A stretch of 64,000 bases of DNA from Balaenoptera acutorostrata (lineage: Eukaryota; Chordata; Mammalia; Artiodactyla; Balaenopteridae). Position numbers and translations under genes: made by a program. How positions within the stretch are numbered: position 1 is the first letter of the stretch; each line of letters starts with the position of its first letter. Below, piece by piece: positions 1-12,409 of this stretch. The DNA lies in the NCBI RefSeq assembly GCF_949987535.1, contig NC_080081.1, positions 53,206,153-53,270,152 on the forward strand. The letters are read 5' to 3'. The notes under the pieces were generated by a model. That model made no database searches and was not told the origin of the DNA. It saw only the letters and a list, made by a program, of their open reading frames with translations.

Positions 1-485
1 TTATAATGTTTAGATAACAATAAGTTTTTAAATTTGCATCCTAAATTTTTTATAAAGATAATATGAAATACATATGTTTATTTCACCAGTTATTATCTTC
101 CCTCCTCTCCTAATAAAAGCATGTTGATATTTTGGTGCATTATAATAGAATTTTCTGAGAAAATATTAAACAGCATAAAACATAATAGTTAAGAACATGA
201 GTCTCGGTATTAAAAAAAAAATTTTAAATTTTTGTTTCTACACTTGTTATGTTCCTCTTTACTAAGTAGTCTAAGAAATGTTTCTTTAACTCTCAGTGAC
301 TCCCTTTCAAAATAGTAATAGTTCAGATATGAAGACAGCTTGGTTATGTGTTACATATTAGAAAGCATCATCCATTATCCTTTTGTTAATGATGTAATGT
401 CATTATCTTTAATTTTTGCCAATTTTGTATAAAAGATACAGCTCATTTTAATTTTAATGTATTGCTTACTAGTTAAATATGGAAT
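1..485. other. Unassigned AT-rich DNA
   Basis: Low-complexity AT-rich sequence with no open frame that looks protein-like and no repeat that I can name. It ends where an ancient antisense L1 relic becomes recognisable. Confidence 0.5.
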
Positions 486-1440
486 TTTCAATCTAGACAT
501 TTGACATTTAAATCTAATTTTCTGAGTTGGTTTCTCATGTCATTGGTCCATTTTTATTTTGAAGAGTCTTCTTTAATTTTTAAAAAATCATATCTTTTGA
601 AAATTAGCCCTTTATCTGTCATATGTTTTTCTTTATTAAGTGCATTATTTGCACAATATTATAATACTTTGACTTATAGATGCCTCAAGTGATAGAAATA
701 ATATATATACATATAGTTTGTGCATGTGTGTATATACATTCTTTTTTGAGCATAGAAATTCCTTCCCACTAACAAATAATATTAATAATCTTATTTGATT
801 TCTTTAGTTATTTATTGATTTATTTTTTCATATTTAACTCTCAGATATATTCAGAAATTCTTTTAGCATTTGGTTAAGTAGGTATCCACCTTAGTTTATA
901 TTTGGCTGAGCTAGGGAATTTTCATTGAAAATTTTCCAGAGACTTAAACGTTTCCTTTATCCATTAAATACTTAAACGTAATGTGGTCTATTTCTTCTTA
1001 TTATTTTTTCCCATGTGGATTACACTTTAATTATTATGTCTTTATACTATATCTTAGTCTCTGGCAAGCCTCTTGATAATACTCTCTTTTTGTTTGAGTG
1101 TTGGATGTATATTCTTGTCCACTTATTCTTCCACATTAACCTTAAAATCATTGGTCAAGTTTGGGGTGAAAATATCCCAGGGTGAGCTTGAATTGATTTT
1201 GTTTTAATCTATTAAATAAGTTAGGGAGAATTGAACTCTTTTTAAAAATGTGTTTTCTCAGTTAATGACATACTGACTCTTCATTTATTCATCTTTAATT
1301 ATTTTTCTAGATAAAATTATGTAATTTTCTTAGAAAAGATATGCAACATTTCTTGGTAGGTTTATATCTATTTTTTGTATTAAAATACTAGTTTGAGAAG
1401 ACTTATATTCCCTTATGTTTTCTAGCTGATTAATCTTGTG
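486..1440 (-). mobile_element. Ancient L1 (L1M-type) ORF2 relic, antisense
   Basis: Read on the minus strand, the segment follows the order of an old mammalian L1 ORF2, with many substitutions and small gaps. Phrases such as the block around 590-630 are typical of antisense L1M copies. No frame is open for any useful length, so this is a fossil. The subfamily cannot be set by eye. Confidence 0.55.
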
Positions 1441-1487
1441 TACTGGATGGAAGTAAGGAGTACAGTTATCCATCTCTAGACTCTCTG

Positions 1488-1692
1488 GGCTCAGATCTTG
1501 ATTATTTTGCTTTTCAGGTAGGGAAAATTACCTAATCTCTGAGTATAAATTAGTTCCTCTATAAAATTAAGATAATATTTCAATAATAATAATAATCTCA
1601 TTGAGTTGTGGTATGGATTAGATGAGTTTTTATGAGGCAAAGAGCTTGGTAAGGTCCCTATCTTCTGTGATGCACTCAATAAAACTTGGAAA
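1488..1692 (+). repeat. MIR SINE (ancient, diverged)
   Basis: The order of landmarks is that of the mammalian-wide MIR core: a 'cctaatctctgagt'-like segment, then a 'ctataaaattaagataat'-like segment, an AAT-rich stretch, 'ggattagatgagt', and a terminal 'gcactcaataaa'. MIR is a tRNA-derived SINE mobilised by L2 and long inactive. The copy is heavily mutated. Identification rests on recall of the consensus. Confidence 0.65.
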
Positions 1693-2569
1693 ATATGTAG
1701 GGAAAACTTTTTTATTATATGTGTATTTTCTTACTGAACTGCTTAAAGTTCTTATAAAACTTTTTATTCAATTTTGTTTAATAAATATTTCTGTCATTTA
1801 TATGTAATAATTTTCTCATTTCTATTTTCAACCCTTATACCTTTTATTTTTGATTTCTATGCTGGACTATTTATATCTAGAGGTTACATAATTTGCAACA
1901 CAGTAGGTTTAATAGTGGATTTTTGGTTGGAGTCCTTGAAAGGGTAAAAAAGCACACTAAATTTGAGTAATTAAAAAAATAATACAGAGACTATTTAAAA
2001 ATATATGGGTGAGGGTTAAGAAAGCAACGTGATAAAGTGAAGTTCTAGGCCTCATAAGAAAAGGGTGCTATTACTGCCTTTATGCTACAGAGACAAGGGA
2101 GAAAGCAGTTATCAGGACTGGAGACAGAGTGTATTAAGAAATGCAGTCAGTGTGGAGTAGCCATAATGGAGCAAACCAAGGGAATATACTCACCAACTTA
2201 ACTCTCCTTCCTCCTCTATAATGTCTGCAGGTATTCAACTTTGGATAAACCTAAAAGGAAGCCTTGGGATAAAGGAACCCTTAATGTTGTTTATTTGGGT
2301 TGACCTTGCAGGACACAGAAGATGGTGTATATGAGGAGGATAGTGAAAGATATCCAGTTGAGGGGTAGTGTTGTCACATCCTGACATGGCTTGGTGTGTT
2401 TCTATTTCTTCATAGTTAAATATGAGTTCTACGATAGTTCTAAATAAAATAAAATTTCTCTTTCACAAAGTAATTTATTACCCTATTACTAATTAACTAT
2501 TTTTTAATATATCAAGAAGAGATGTTATTTTTCCAATTTTGTTTACATTTACTCATTTGTTTACATGTT
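1693..2569. other. Unassigned intergenic DNA
   Basis: No gene, RNA or named repeat recognised. Short chance open frames only. Confidence 0.45.
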
Positions 2570-3060
2570 TTCTGAGGCCCAGTTATAAGCCAAGTTCTCA
2601 GCAGGTGCCCAATTTGCATTAGAAGTTAATTCAGAGTTAGTTCCTGCCTTTATGAAAATTACTGAATTTCAGTGAGACTGACAAAACTAGGTAAGAAATC
2701 AAATCTATAAGTAAATGATTCCAAAATGTAAATTATTGCAAAGAAAACAAATAATATGTTGCAATACAGAATGATTTGGTGGAATGTAGAAGAGAGTAAG
2801 GGGGCTTACACTTTAACACGATGTTCATGGAAGTCATTATGAAAGAGCACATTTAAGCTGAGACCTACAATATGATTCCACAATGACAAAAACAGCCAGG
2901 ACAAGAAATGAGGAAAAGCATTTGAGAAATATTATGCCAAAGATTTAAGGGCACAATCTGGGAAGGGAAAGGTGAGTGAAGCTGGGGTCTAATGCTCCAG
3001 GCAAAGAGAAGAGGAACTGAGTATGACCAAGCAAGTGCACAGCTCATAGTTTATAATAAA
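2570..3060 (+). repeat. Old dispersed repeat of uncertain class
   Basis: The text (for example 'gagctgagacct'-like wording at about 2855 and 'ctccaggcaaagag' at about 2994) resembles a very common mammalian-wide dispersed repeat that also seems to occur at 34.2-35.9 kb and 62.9-63.4 kb. I cannot name the family without a library. No coding capacity is evident. Confidence 0.4.
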
Positions 3061-3129
3061 ATTAGACTTTAAGCCATGGAAAGACATTGGCCCCTTATTT
3101 CTCTGACACTCCACCTTCAGTCACTTAAA

Positions 3130-3350
3130 GAATCAAATTAGGTTTATCTTCAAAATATATCCAGTACCCACCACATCCAATGACTTCTACTGCTACCACC
3201 TTGTTTCCAGACATCATGACCTTAACAGCTTCCCCCTCCCCAAAACCCTTGTATTCACTATCCTCCACACAGTAGTCAGGGGCATATTCCTAAGAGTAGG
3301 AGTGATTCAAGCTGTACCAGTCTCCCCACTGTTCCCTTTTAAAACCCTGC
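3130..3350. repeat. L2-like LINE relic
   Basis: A pyrimidine-rich text with 'ctatcctccacacagtagtcagg' landmarks followed by 'taaaaccctgcag' resembles the 3' part of mammalian L2 (CR1-clade LINE) copies. It is strongly diverged. A library search would confirm or remove it. Confidence 0.4.
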
Positions 3351-3982
3351 AGATAAACAAGGCTGGTGTTCAGTTTACTTTCTCTTGCACTCCAATAAAG
3401 TTGGGATTTAGGTCATTTCATAAAATTAACTGGAACACTTTTTAAATTTTTTCAGTGCTCTTGAACTGTCTACATGGGTATATTGTAAAAGTTACAGCTA
3501 ACTAAAAAAGTAAGCCAAAAAGTTGAAAGTTTATTTGATCTAAATATATTAAACTATTTTGAATTTTCTCTGGGCTATTGATCTCTTCAGCTATACTTAT
3601 TATTTGATAACTTTGGGTGATTTATAATTAATCGTGCAATCATTGAATTCTAGTTTTGTTGCAATGCAGTTTAAGGAATGTGGCCTTTAAATGTTGTTTT
3701 CACATTAATTTGGAATATGATCGCAGAATTACTTTTAAATTTTATTGTAAAAAATTGTGTCCTTTATTTATATGCCAAACATTGTATAAATCATTTCATA
3801 TAACTATGTCATTTTACATATCTATATGTTAATTTATATATCTATAACATCAAAAAGTCTAATGAATTATATTACCCTAAGATATATACTTATGCATTTT
3901 AGAGTACATTTTCTTTAAAAGACAGAGTGATTTATTAAAGTCTTCCTAAATAGTTGTTTATGTTGATCTTTATTGAACTCAT
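3351..3982. other. Unassigned AT-rich DNA
   Basis: Nothing recognised between the L2-like relic and the Tigger-type element. Confidence 0.45.
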
Positions 3983-3984
3983 TA

Positions 3985-4472
3985 CAGGCATACAATGGAG
4001 ATATTGTGGATGTGGTTCCAGACCACAGTAATAAAGCAAATATCTCAATAAAGCAAGTCACAAGGATTTTTTTGGTTTCCCAGTACATATAAAAGTTATG
4101 TTTATACCATACTATGTATTGCACACACATAGCCTGTGTGCAATAGCCTTATGTCTAACAATGTACCTACGTTAATTAAAAATAATTAATATCTTAAAAA
4201 TGCTAACCATCATCTGAACTTTCAGTGACTCACAGTAGTAACATCAAAGATCACTGATCACAGATCACCATAACAGATATAATAGTGAAAACGTTTGAAA
4301 TATTGAGAGAATTAATAAAATGTGACACAGAGTCATGAAGTGAGCAAATGCTATTGGAAAACAGTGCTGACAGACTTGCTCAATGCAGGGTTGCCATGAA
4401 CCTTCAATTTGTAAAAAACACAATGTCTGCGAAGCACAATAAAGCCAAGTGCAATAAAACAAGATATGCCTG
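3985..4472 (-). mobile_element. Tigger1-like DNA transposon, internal-deletion derivative
   Basis: The element begins CAGGCATAC and ends with the inverted match TATGCCTG. It is flanked on both sides by TA (3983-3984 and 4473-4474), the target duplication of Tc1/mariner/pogo elements. The inner ends ('ggagatattg', 'ataaagcaaatatctcaataaagc', and near the right end 'cacaataaagccaagtgcaataaaac') match terminal sequences of Tigger1. The whole transposase region is missing: 488 bp remain of a roughly 2.4-kb parent. It is therefore a non-autonomous fossil. Orientation is assigned from recall of how Tigger1 ends usually read and is uncertain. Confidence 0.75.
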
Positions 4473-4474
4473 TA

Positions 4475-5119
4475 CATACTTTGTCTTATTTAATTCCATG
4501 CTTTGTTAGTTGAGGCCAAGAGCTTCATGACTGTTATATAACCACTGGGACTATAAACTAAGCCTTTCATCTCATGGAATTTTTAAAAACATATTTTTTT
4601 TAGGTATCTTGAAACATCACAACAGATTCTGTGTGTTCTGAGCCTATCTCTGAGGGACTTCTCATTTTTTTATCATAGAATATAATCTCAATTGTATAAA
4701 CTGATTAAATTTGTTGTGTGAATATCATTCTTTCCTGGTTTCCATCATTGCTGTAGCCTTCATCTCTTTGTTGTACTGAAGTTCATATTTAATGAGAGTT
4801 TCTGACAATGATGTTGAAAAGGAGTTTGTAGATGTACTCTTGTTATATTTCCTACTTTTATTCTGATCCATGCAATCTCATTTTTTATAGTCATAATTTT
4901 GATTCAATAACATAATATCAAGTGTTTCTAAATGAACCTAAATTATGAATAAGAAAATCAGAGAAGAATAAAGAAGAGACCTATCAGTGGTAATCAGCCT
5001 TCTTTACAGCACCATTCATTGTTTGCCATTGTTCTGTCTCTCTGTTGTCCCTTATCAAAAAGCATATCTTATCAGGTAAAATTTAAAAAAAAATGATTTC
5101 GTGGCCAGTCAAATCGATT
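4475..5119. other. Unassigned intergenic DNA
   Basis: No recognisable gene or repeat. Confidence 0.45.
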
Positions 5120-5133
5120 TATTATTCATCTTT

Positions 5134-5430
5134 TTTTTTTTAATTTTTACACTTTATTTATTTATTTTATTTTTATTTTTTGGCTGTGTTGGGTCTTCGT
5201 TTCTGTGCGTGGGCTTTCTCTAGTTGCGGCGAGTGGGGGCCACTCTTCATCGCGGTGCAACGGCCTCTCACTGTCGCTACCTCTCTTGTTGCGGAGCGCA
5301 GGCTCAGTTCTTGTGTCTCACGGGCCTAGTTGCTCCGCGGCATGTGAGATCTTCCCAGACCAGGGCTTGAACCCGTGTCCCCTGCATTGGCAGGCAGATT
5401 CTCAACCACTGCGCCACCAGGGAAGCCCCC
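5134..5430 (-). mobile_element. CHR-type tRNA-derived SINE with TSD
   Basis: On the minus strand it starts at 5430 with the cetartiodactyl CHR SINE head (GGGGGCTTCCCTGGTGGCGC). It continues through a pol III B-box-like GGTTCAAGCCC and ends in an A-rich tail, seen on the plus strand as T-rich sequence at 5134-5175. Flanking duplications are 5120-5133 and 5431-5444 (14 bp, one mismatch). Such SINEs are pol III transcripts copied by the L1 machinery and make no protein; the open frame through the plus strand here is incidental. Confidence 0.9.
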
Positions 5431-5444
5431 TATTTTTCATCTTT

Positions 5445-8200
5445 AACTTAATAAAATACCACTCTAAATAAAACTCTAGTATTCTGAAAATGTGGTTTGG
5501 TCCTTTTTTCCCCACTTTCATCATAGCAATTACATCAACATAAACAAAAATTAGATGGTTCAACATGCAGTATATAAATTACTGACTTTTAAAGTCAGTT
5601 TATGACCATCTTGAGCAAGACCTCTGCAAACTATTGTGAGACACAATGTGAAATTTAGCATTTTTTTGGTCTTATTTCAATTGTACTGCATATCCCCTTA
5701 GATAATACTATCTGTTTTACTCATATAAATCAAGATAATTCTGTGATACAGGTTTTATATTATACTTTCTTATGTACTTATTACTTGGAGGCCATTGCTT
5801 CTGAAGCTTTTTTTTAACTGCAATGTAAACTGACAGATTGCCCTGAGGAGTTCTTTCTTTGAGGAAAAATGACTAGAGGCTGTATTTTATTTTTTTAACC
5901 TCAGTTCCACATTTGTAAATTGATTAAACTGAAATGCATATATCTTATAACTAGAAAGGAAAAACGGATTCCTTATGGACTTGCCAGAGTAGTTTTGGGC
6001 TTTTACTTGTTGCGTTTCAGTTAATATCTAAATAATAATTGGTGTATCAATTAAGATATCTTAAAAACAAAATAAAATAAATTATAGTCCAATCCCAAAA
6101 GCAGGCAACAGCCTTTAGGGAGGTTAATCAATATATATGTTTTAGGACCCCTCACTTTTTTTCTTCAAACCTAAAATAGGAATATTAACATTTTTGTTCA
6201 CTAAGGACCTCCTTTGCATTTGAACTATCATTCTACAATGTGGTGTGCAAACTGAAAATAAATATTTATTTAAGGATTTTTTGGTGCCCTGTACATGGTT
6301 TATACTCCCAATCTATATAATTAGTTATTATTACTCAAGCATATTTCACAAAATGCAAGCAAGCAAATACAAAGAAAAATGAGTAAGTTAGATCATATTT
6401 TCTCTAGGAAATATAAGATATATACAAATAATCAAGGAAACATAAGTAAAAATCAACATGCAATTGAGAGAATAGAAGAAGAGACAAGCAGAAGTAATTT
6501 AAAATTATTTAAATTAATAAAAATTCTAGGGCAAAATTTTTATCTCTGGCACAAGAGTGGATCAGAAGGCACATTTTCAGCCACTAATAGAGGTTTGAGT
6601 TTACTTTGCTGCAAATGTTGGTATACGGAGTTGGAGGCATAACAGAAAGAAAATGAAAAAAAAATAGGAATCTGAAGCACAGAGAGAAATACTCTATGAA
6701 AAGCTGTTATAACCTACCAAGGCACACATTCAAAAATTTACATTCACACGAGTTAATCAGTAGTATGAGAAGAGTGGTGTGAAAAATCAGCCTAAGCACA
6801 GGGAAGTCTGAAAGCAAGCACTTTTCCAAGGTCAATATACAAACTAAATGAGGATACAAACTTTCTTTCAAGATATCATTATCAACATTTATTTTCAATT
6901 AAGCTTTTAAACATATAGATAGTTTTTTTTTCACTGTATTTTATTTTTACAAGAGATAAATAGACTGACACCAAGCATTGTAAATGGATGACCACAACAG
7001 AAGTAACAATGACTGCAATTAGCAAACACAAAACACACTCATACTATCTCATAATATTGACATTCAGTCCAGTAATCCCCCACTGTAACAGCTCCTTTAC
7101 TATGCAGTGAAAATTGATTTGTATATTCTTTGCCTCTGAGTCCTTGTGGGATTTTTTTTTTTAATTCAAACAGAAAGTCACAAAAATTATAATCATCCTC
7201 ATCAGTTAGATAGTTTTGAAAAGCATTTTTTCAAAGTATTTGCTATTTTTGTCCTATGGGATATATTTTAATTTAGTAAGAATTGTACATATTTTCTCTG
7301 GTTATTGAACAATTTAGAATGTTATTAACCAATGGTAATTAGAATGTTATTAACCAATGGTAATATAGAAGCTATTAACATCAAATCAGAATGTTCAATT
7401 TTATACAATTACTATCTCCTTTTATTTAAAAAATATTCTGATTATTTTTATTTCTTTTATTGAAACAATGCAATAAAATTAATGTTTTAATGAATGCACA
7501 TGCCTCGCACTATATTATGACACTAAGTACTTAATGGAATATACAGTAAATGCATTGAACTTTATAGTTTTACAAAAATCTCACATTCTACATTGCCAAA
7601 AGCAAGAGTGTATTATGGTCCTGGGGAAAAGCACTTCTGAAACCAACAAAGCCACTTTTTTATCAACTGATATGGTGCTAATAAACATTAGAAAATATTT
7701 TGTGCTTGGATGTCAAGTACTGAGAAATGATACTGTGCCCTCGAATATGTTCTTAATATTAGTTGACTGATAAAGTCACTGCAGTTGGCATTTATTGCCA
7801 TGAACTATAGTGCTTCACTTTATCACTCAGACTAGATCACAATGTTCCAACAGCTACAATCTGTTAACTCTCATCCAAATAGCTAAAATGCCCTTAAAGG
7901 AAGTGTTACTTGCCTCTGAAGGTTCCCTAGCAATTTTAAAGATTTCATAAACTCTGGTAAAGCTCAATATCTGCTATTGGATTGACACTAAATTAATTGT
8001 GAAATAGAAGAGAAAACTTTCTTTTTTTCCACAAGAAACTGAGCCTTGTGTTCTACAATATTTGTAAGAATTGTACACTTATTTCAGTAAAAATCAAGAA
8101 TTATACTCTATTGGATTGTCCTTACAAACTACACATGGCAATGGATGACACAAAACAGCACATGATAAAACTAAGTGCTCACTCCCTTCTCTCCATTCCC
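5445..8200. other. Unassigned AT-rich intergenic DNA
   Basis: No gene, RNA or repeat family that I can name. It contains one short exact tandem duplication (7314-7363, listed separately). The open frames in it have no protein-like features and several lack an ATG start. Confidence 0.4.
7314..7363. repeat. 25-bp exact tandem duplication
   Basis: The 25-bp unit at 7314-7338 is repeated exactly at 7339-7363. Each unit contains AACCAATGG, a CCAAT-box-like core. Perfect identity means the duplication is recent or under constraint; recent replication slippage is the simpler view. Confidence 0.9.
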
Positions 8201-8285
8201 TTCTCTCACTCCACAAGGAAAATTATTAACTATATAATGGACATCTTTTCAAGTAATTTTTCTATGTCCATGTAAACATATGAAA

Positions 8286-8332
<47 letters not shown>

Positions 8333-9340
8333 TACATAAAATCTGTTTTTACAAAAATGCTATTATATACATTACTCTGAAACTTGCTTATTTTACTGAG
8401 CATTATGATTATAAAGATATCGATTTTTTTAATGACTGTGTAATATCAAATATTTATGGACGTGCTATGATTTTTTTAGTCATTCTCTTATTAGTGGGTA
8501 TTTAGGATCCTTTTATTTGTTAGCCCTTCAGAGAATTCTGCAGGGAATCTTTAAACAATGGGACATTTCTTTCCATATTTTTATTATGAAGTGAGAATGT
8601 TGAATGTAGTGGAATGTATATTTCAGTTTTAGATTCTGCCAGCTTAGTTTCCCAAAAGGTTGTTGTGATTGGCACTTCCATTGGAAATGCATGAGAGAGC
8701 TCCTTTTGATTGCCCTCACCATCATTGGATGATATTAGTATTTAACATATTTGCCAGTATAATCAATTAAAATTGTTAGTTATTGATTAGCTTTTTCCCA
8801 ATTAAAAAAGAGGTTGAACATCTTTTAAAACACTTATTGAAAATTTGAATTGATAGCCTTTTCTACTCTGTATATTCTTGTCATAATCTCTACCATCGTT
8901 TCCATTTAGTTTAAAGGTCTTTTACTCTTTAATTTGCAGGAGCTACTGGAAAATTAAAATATCATTCCACTCCTTTTTTTCTTTTATATGTTTCAGATCT
9001 TTTCTCCTGGTTCTTTTATGTTTCTCTGACTTATTCTTCTATTTGGAAAATATTAAATTCTTATACTCAAATATATTACATATGTTTTTTCTTTGGTATC
9101 TTCTATTTTGCAAAATGTCTTTCTAAGTTTTTAAATTTGGACTTTAATCTTTTTGGAATTTACTTTTATATATGGTATGAAATAGTGGTTTAATGTGACT
9201 TTTGTTCATAATCATTAATTCCTTTTGATGATTAATTGTTAATATTTTAATTCTACAAATTTCCAAAGATGTTACTCATATACCCATATGATTCTAACAT
9301 GGAATCATACCATCATGGGCATTATATCATGATACTTATT
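8200..9340 (-). mobile_element. Ancient L1M 3' region relic, antisense, with TA/CA microsatellite
   Basis: Antisense L1M text can be followed through 'gcttattttactgagcat', 'tattagtgggtatttagga' and the segment around 8790-8870. A TA then CA dinucleotide run sits at 8289-8337. No frame is preserved. Confidence 0.6.
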
Positions 9341-9477
9341 TCTTTGTTCCTCACCTCCTTTCTGGGTTCCAGTGTTCTGAAAATGTTTATGATTCTTAAA
9401 ATCTCTGTGAATTATCTGCTATTCTGAATTTTGTTCATGTCTGTTGTTGTTATTTGGGCTGGGGAAGGGAGTAGAGT

Positions 9478-9535
9478 GTGCGTGTTTGTGTCTGCATGCA
9501 ATTGTGTTTATGTGTGTGTGTGTGTCCGTGTGGTT
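9478..9535 (+). repeat. GT-rich microsatellite
   Basis: An imperfect (GT)n tract with its longest pure run near 9511-9524. Simple sequence only. Confidence 0.8.
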
Positions 9536-9557
9536 GTAGCTCTCTCTGCTTTTTCTT

Positions 9558-9706
9558 TTTTTTTTTTTTTTTAACATCTTCATTGGAGTATAATTGCTTT
9601 ATGATGGTGTGTTAGTTTCTGCTTTATAACAAAGTGAATCAGCTATACATATACATATATCCCCATATCTCCTCCCTCTTGTGTCTCCCCCCCACCCTCC
9701 CTATTT
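9558..9706 (-). mobile_element. 5'-truncated young L1, 3' end only
   Basis: Minus-strand copy of the same L1 3'UTR that ends the full-length element at 19344: both carry the 'tataactgattcactttgttataaagc'-type block. The plus strand starts with the T-run of the poly(A) tail at 9558. I could not find a clean TSD. Confidence 0.75.
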
Positions 9707-11130
9707 ATTTCTTTTTGAACTGGCATAGATTCTGACAGTGTACGGGGTTATGCCCCACTCAGACTTTTATCAGAGGGTTTTGTTTGCTATTTTCTTTGTA
9801 ACATTGTAAATATCTTCTGGCTACAGTAATACAGGTGATTTTTGATGAACCAGTTCAAGGAATTTCTGTGAAAGCTATAAAGTCCAATGTTACAAGTTAG
9901 AAATTTGATTAGTTGGCAGAGTTTGGGGCTAACATCTTATTTTTTGTTTGTTTGTTTTGTTTTCTTGTGAAGTGATATTGGATATACCAAAATACATTAA
10001 TAGATATTTGCCTGGTCATGACCTGCTTCATTGTCATTGATGACTGGGGGTAAAATATCAGTTTTGTTCTCCACTACAAAAACAAGCAATTAAAAAAGGG
10101 GAGACCACAAAGTAGACAATAAAACTAATGATCATAATGACCATCATTTAATAACTCTTTCTATCCAAAATTTTTTATAATAATAATCATACATGTTGAA
10201 GTTTAAAATATATCTTTGAAAAAATAAAATTATACTTTCAAAAGTGGTGTTTTAACTCAATTTTGAGTTTTCTCTTTCCTAATATAAATAATTTCCATTT
10301 ATTTAAAATTTTGCCTGAAGGCTATTTTTCTAGGTAGATGGTCAATGTTGATATTACTGTTAATGAGAATAATGAAATGAAGACAGTCAAATACTCAACA
10401 GTATTTACTGAGTATCCACAATATGCAAGATTCTGTTACATGTTCAGAGTGTTTCAAAGAAAAATTATGAGTAGAGCAATTACAGTTCTGTTAATATTTA
10501 TATAAATAAACATAGCTTAAAAGAATCTACCCAACAATTGTATGAATTGTATTCAAGCCTTATATTTTAGATGATGTGTGGGTAGTTATGCTGCTTTTTA
10601 TTGGTCCTTCTATCCCTAGGAAACACAGCTGCATTTAGTGAAGCTGGCCAGTGCTTACTGAGAGAACATTTCCTGAATTAGAACAATCATAAAACTTTTC
10701 TTCCACAATATAACTGTATTGCACATTTATGATTTCTCTGATTCTTCTAATAATTTCCCTAATATTTACATAGACAAAATATATTAATCCCCCTGGAAGC
10801 ATAAAGAAAAAGGTCCTAAACTACTCTAATATCCAAGTTTAAATCAAAAAAAAAAAAAAATATATATACTCAACCTATGGCAATCACAAATGCTTTAATA
10901 AAAGTAGATTATTATATAAAATATTTTATTCACTTAAAGTTTACTTTTTAAAGACATTTTAATGCAAAAGGAAATGAGGGATAAGGGTTGTAAGATAATT
11001 CATATAGAATACAAGATTTAAAAGCAACTCTTCTACACTTGTTTCTTTGTACACAATTATTATTACATTTTGTTCATGCTTATTTAATAAGGTATTTATG
11101 CATATGATCATCAATAAAGTTGTATCACAA
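9707..11130. other. Unassigned AT-rich DNA
   Basis: No gene recognised. An A-run followed by TATATA occurs near 10847-10868. The segment ends where an ancient plus-strand L1 becomes recognisable. Confidence 0.4.
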
Positions 11131-11421
11131 GAATTCAAGGTTTTGAAAATATTAAAACAGTGATTAATGCAGTAAATTGAAAGATTTAAAGAAAAAACAT
11201 ATAATTATACTAATAAATGCAGAAAAAAATAGACTTTATCCAAGTTCATTTGTAATCAAATAAACATTTGTAGCAACAAAATTGGCTAATTTTTTAACTA
11301 ATTAAGGGAATGGCCCAAACTTACAAACAAATCTAAATCTGGCATTACATATATAGTTATTTTAGACATATTCCCCATAAGATCAAGAATAAAATTACAT
11401 TCACTGTCATTCTTTCCTTTT
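11131..11421 (+). mobile_element. Ancient L1M ORF2 relic, piece 1 of 3 (host of nested insertions)
   Basis: Reads as a decayed plus-strand L1 reverse-transcriptase region (phrases such as 'aataaatgcagaaaaa' and 'ccataagatcaagaat'). It continues after the TRA2B retrocopy at 13214-13544 and again after the full-length L1 at 19345-19640. The three pieces together form one old LINE split by two later insertions. Confidence 0.6.
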
Positions 11422-11842
11422 TTTTTTTTTTTTTTTTGTTACAAAGAAAAGTAAAAACCAAACTTTATTGTTGCTTTTTGCCATTTGGTAGCATTTTACA
11501 CAGGCTTCGATCTTCAGAATACCCTGGATTCAGTAGAAAAACCATTTAAATGAAGTTTTGTACAATAGAAACTTCTCAGCAGTCAAAATTTAGACTGTAA
11601 AAAAATACATGCAAAACATACTTTTCTGAAAACACTTAACTTTGAACAAAGCACCAAACTACACAAATGCAGAATGAAAACAGCATTCCAACTCCACCAA
11701 AAGTAGTCATCATAAAAGGTGTAAAAGTCTCCTAACTTCACTAGGCACTGTTCACTTTTTAAACAGGAGACAATAAAAAATATTGTCCACAAACAATATC
11801 CCAACTCTAGGGCAGGTGTCAGAAAGTCTTCAACTTCATGCT

Positions 11843-12409
11843 TTAATAGCGACGAGGTGAGTATGATCGAGATCTGGAACGTGATCTGTATCCTCCACGA
11901 CTATAGTAGGGAGAAGGTGACCATCTTCTGTATATCTGATCCCTGTCTTGAGCAGCTCTCCATCCTCCTCCTCTTCCACCTCCTCCTCTGTATGACCTGC
12001 TGTAATAGTCCCGATCATCGTAGCCTCGATCATATCCCCTGTCGTAGTAATCTCGATGGCATGAGCTGCCATAGGTAGGTCTCCCCATGTAAATTCCTGG
12101 TGTTGGGGTATGTGGTCTCTTTGTTATAGAGAAATCAACTCTGATCCTACGTCCATCAAGCTCCATTCCATTGGCACGCTCTTTCGCTTCCTTGGCATCA
12201 TCTACATTTTCAAAATATACAAAGGCAAATCCTCTTGAACGTCTAGACTGCTGGTCATATACAATAGACACATCAGCAATTGGGCCATATTTAGAGAACA
12301 CTTCTCTTAGATCTCTTTCTGTAGTGTATAAGCTCAATCCAAATACTCCAAGACAACAGTTGGGATCAGGATTTGCCCGATTCCCAACATGACACCTGTG
12401 AGTAGACAT
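11843..12409 (-). CDS. TRA2B: Open frame of the TRA2B retrocopy: 188-residue RRM-RS2 protein
   Basis: From the ATG at 12407-12409 (equivalent to Met101 of the 288-residue parent) the frame runs uninterrupted to TAA. The predicted protein has an RRM at about residues 18-96, with RNP2 near LGVFGL (20-25) and RNP1 RGFAFVYF (59-66) both intact. A Gly-rich linker follows, then an RS2 tail ending SPRRY. This length and start equal the natural TRA2B isoform that lacks the first RS domain. Changes from the human protein as I recall it are Arg to His/Cys/Trp and Gly to Arg, mostly at CpG-containing arginine codons, as expected of methylated, unconstrained DNA. The sequence does not show whether it is transcribed or translated. 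It is a retrocopy frame first and only possibly a gene. Confidence 0.45.
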   Translation of the reverse strand: MSTHRCHVGNRANPDPNCCLGVFGLSLYTTERDLREVFSKYGPIADVSIVYDQQSRRSRGFAFVYFENVDDAKEAKERANGMELDGRRIRVDFSITKRPHTPTPGIYMGRPTYGSSCHRDYYDRGYDRGYDDRDYYSRSYRGGGGRGGGWRAAQDRDQIYRRWSPSPYYSRGGYRSRSRSRSYSPRRY

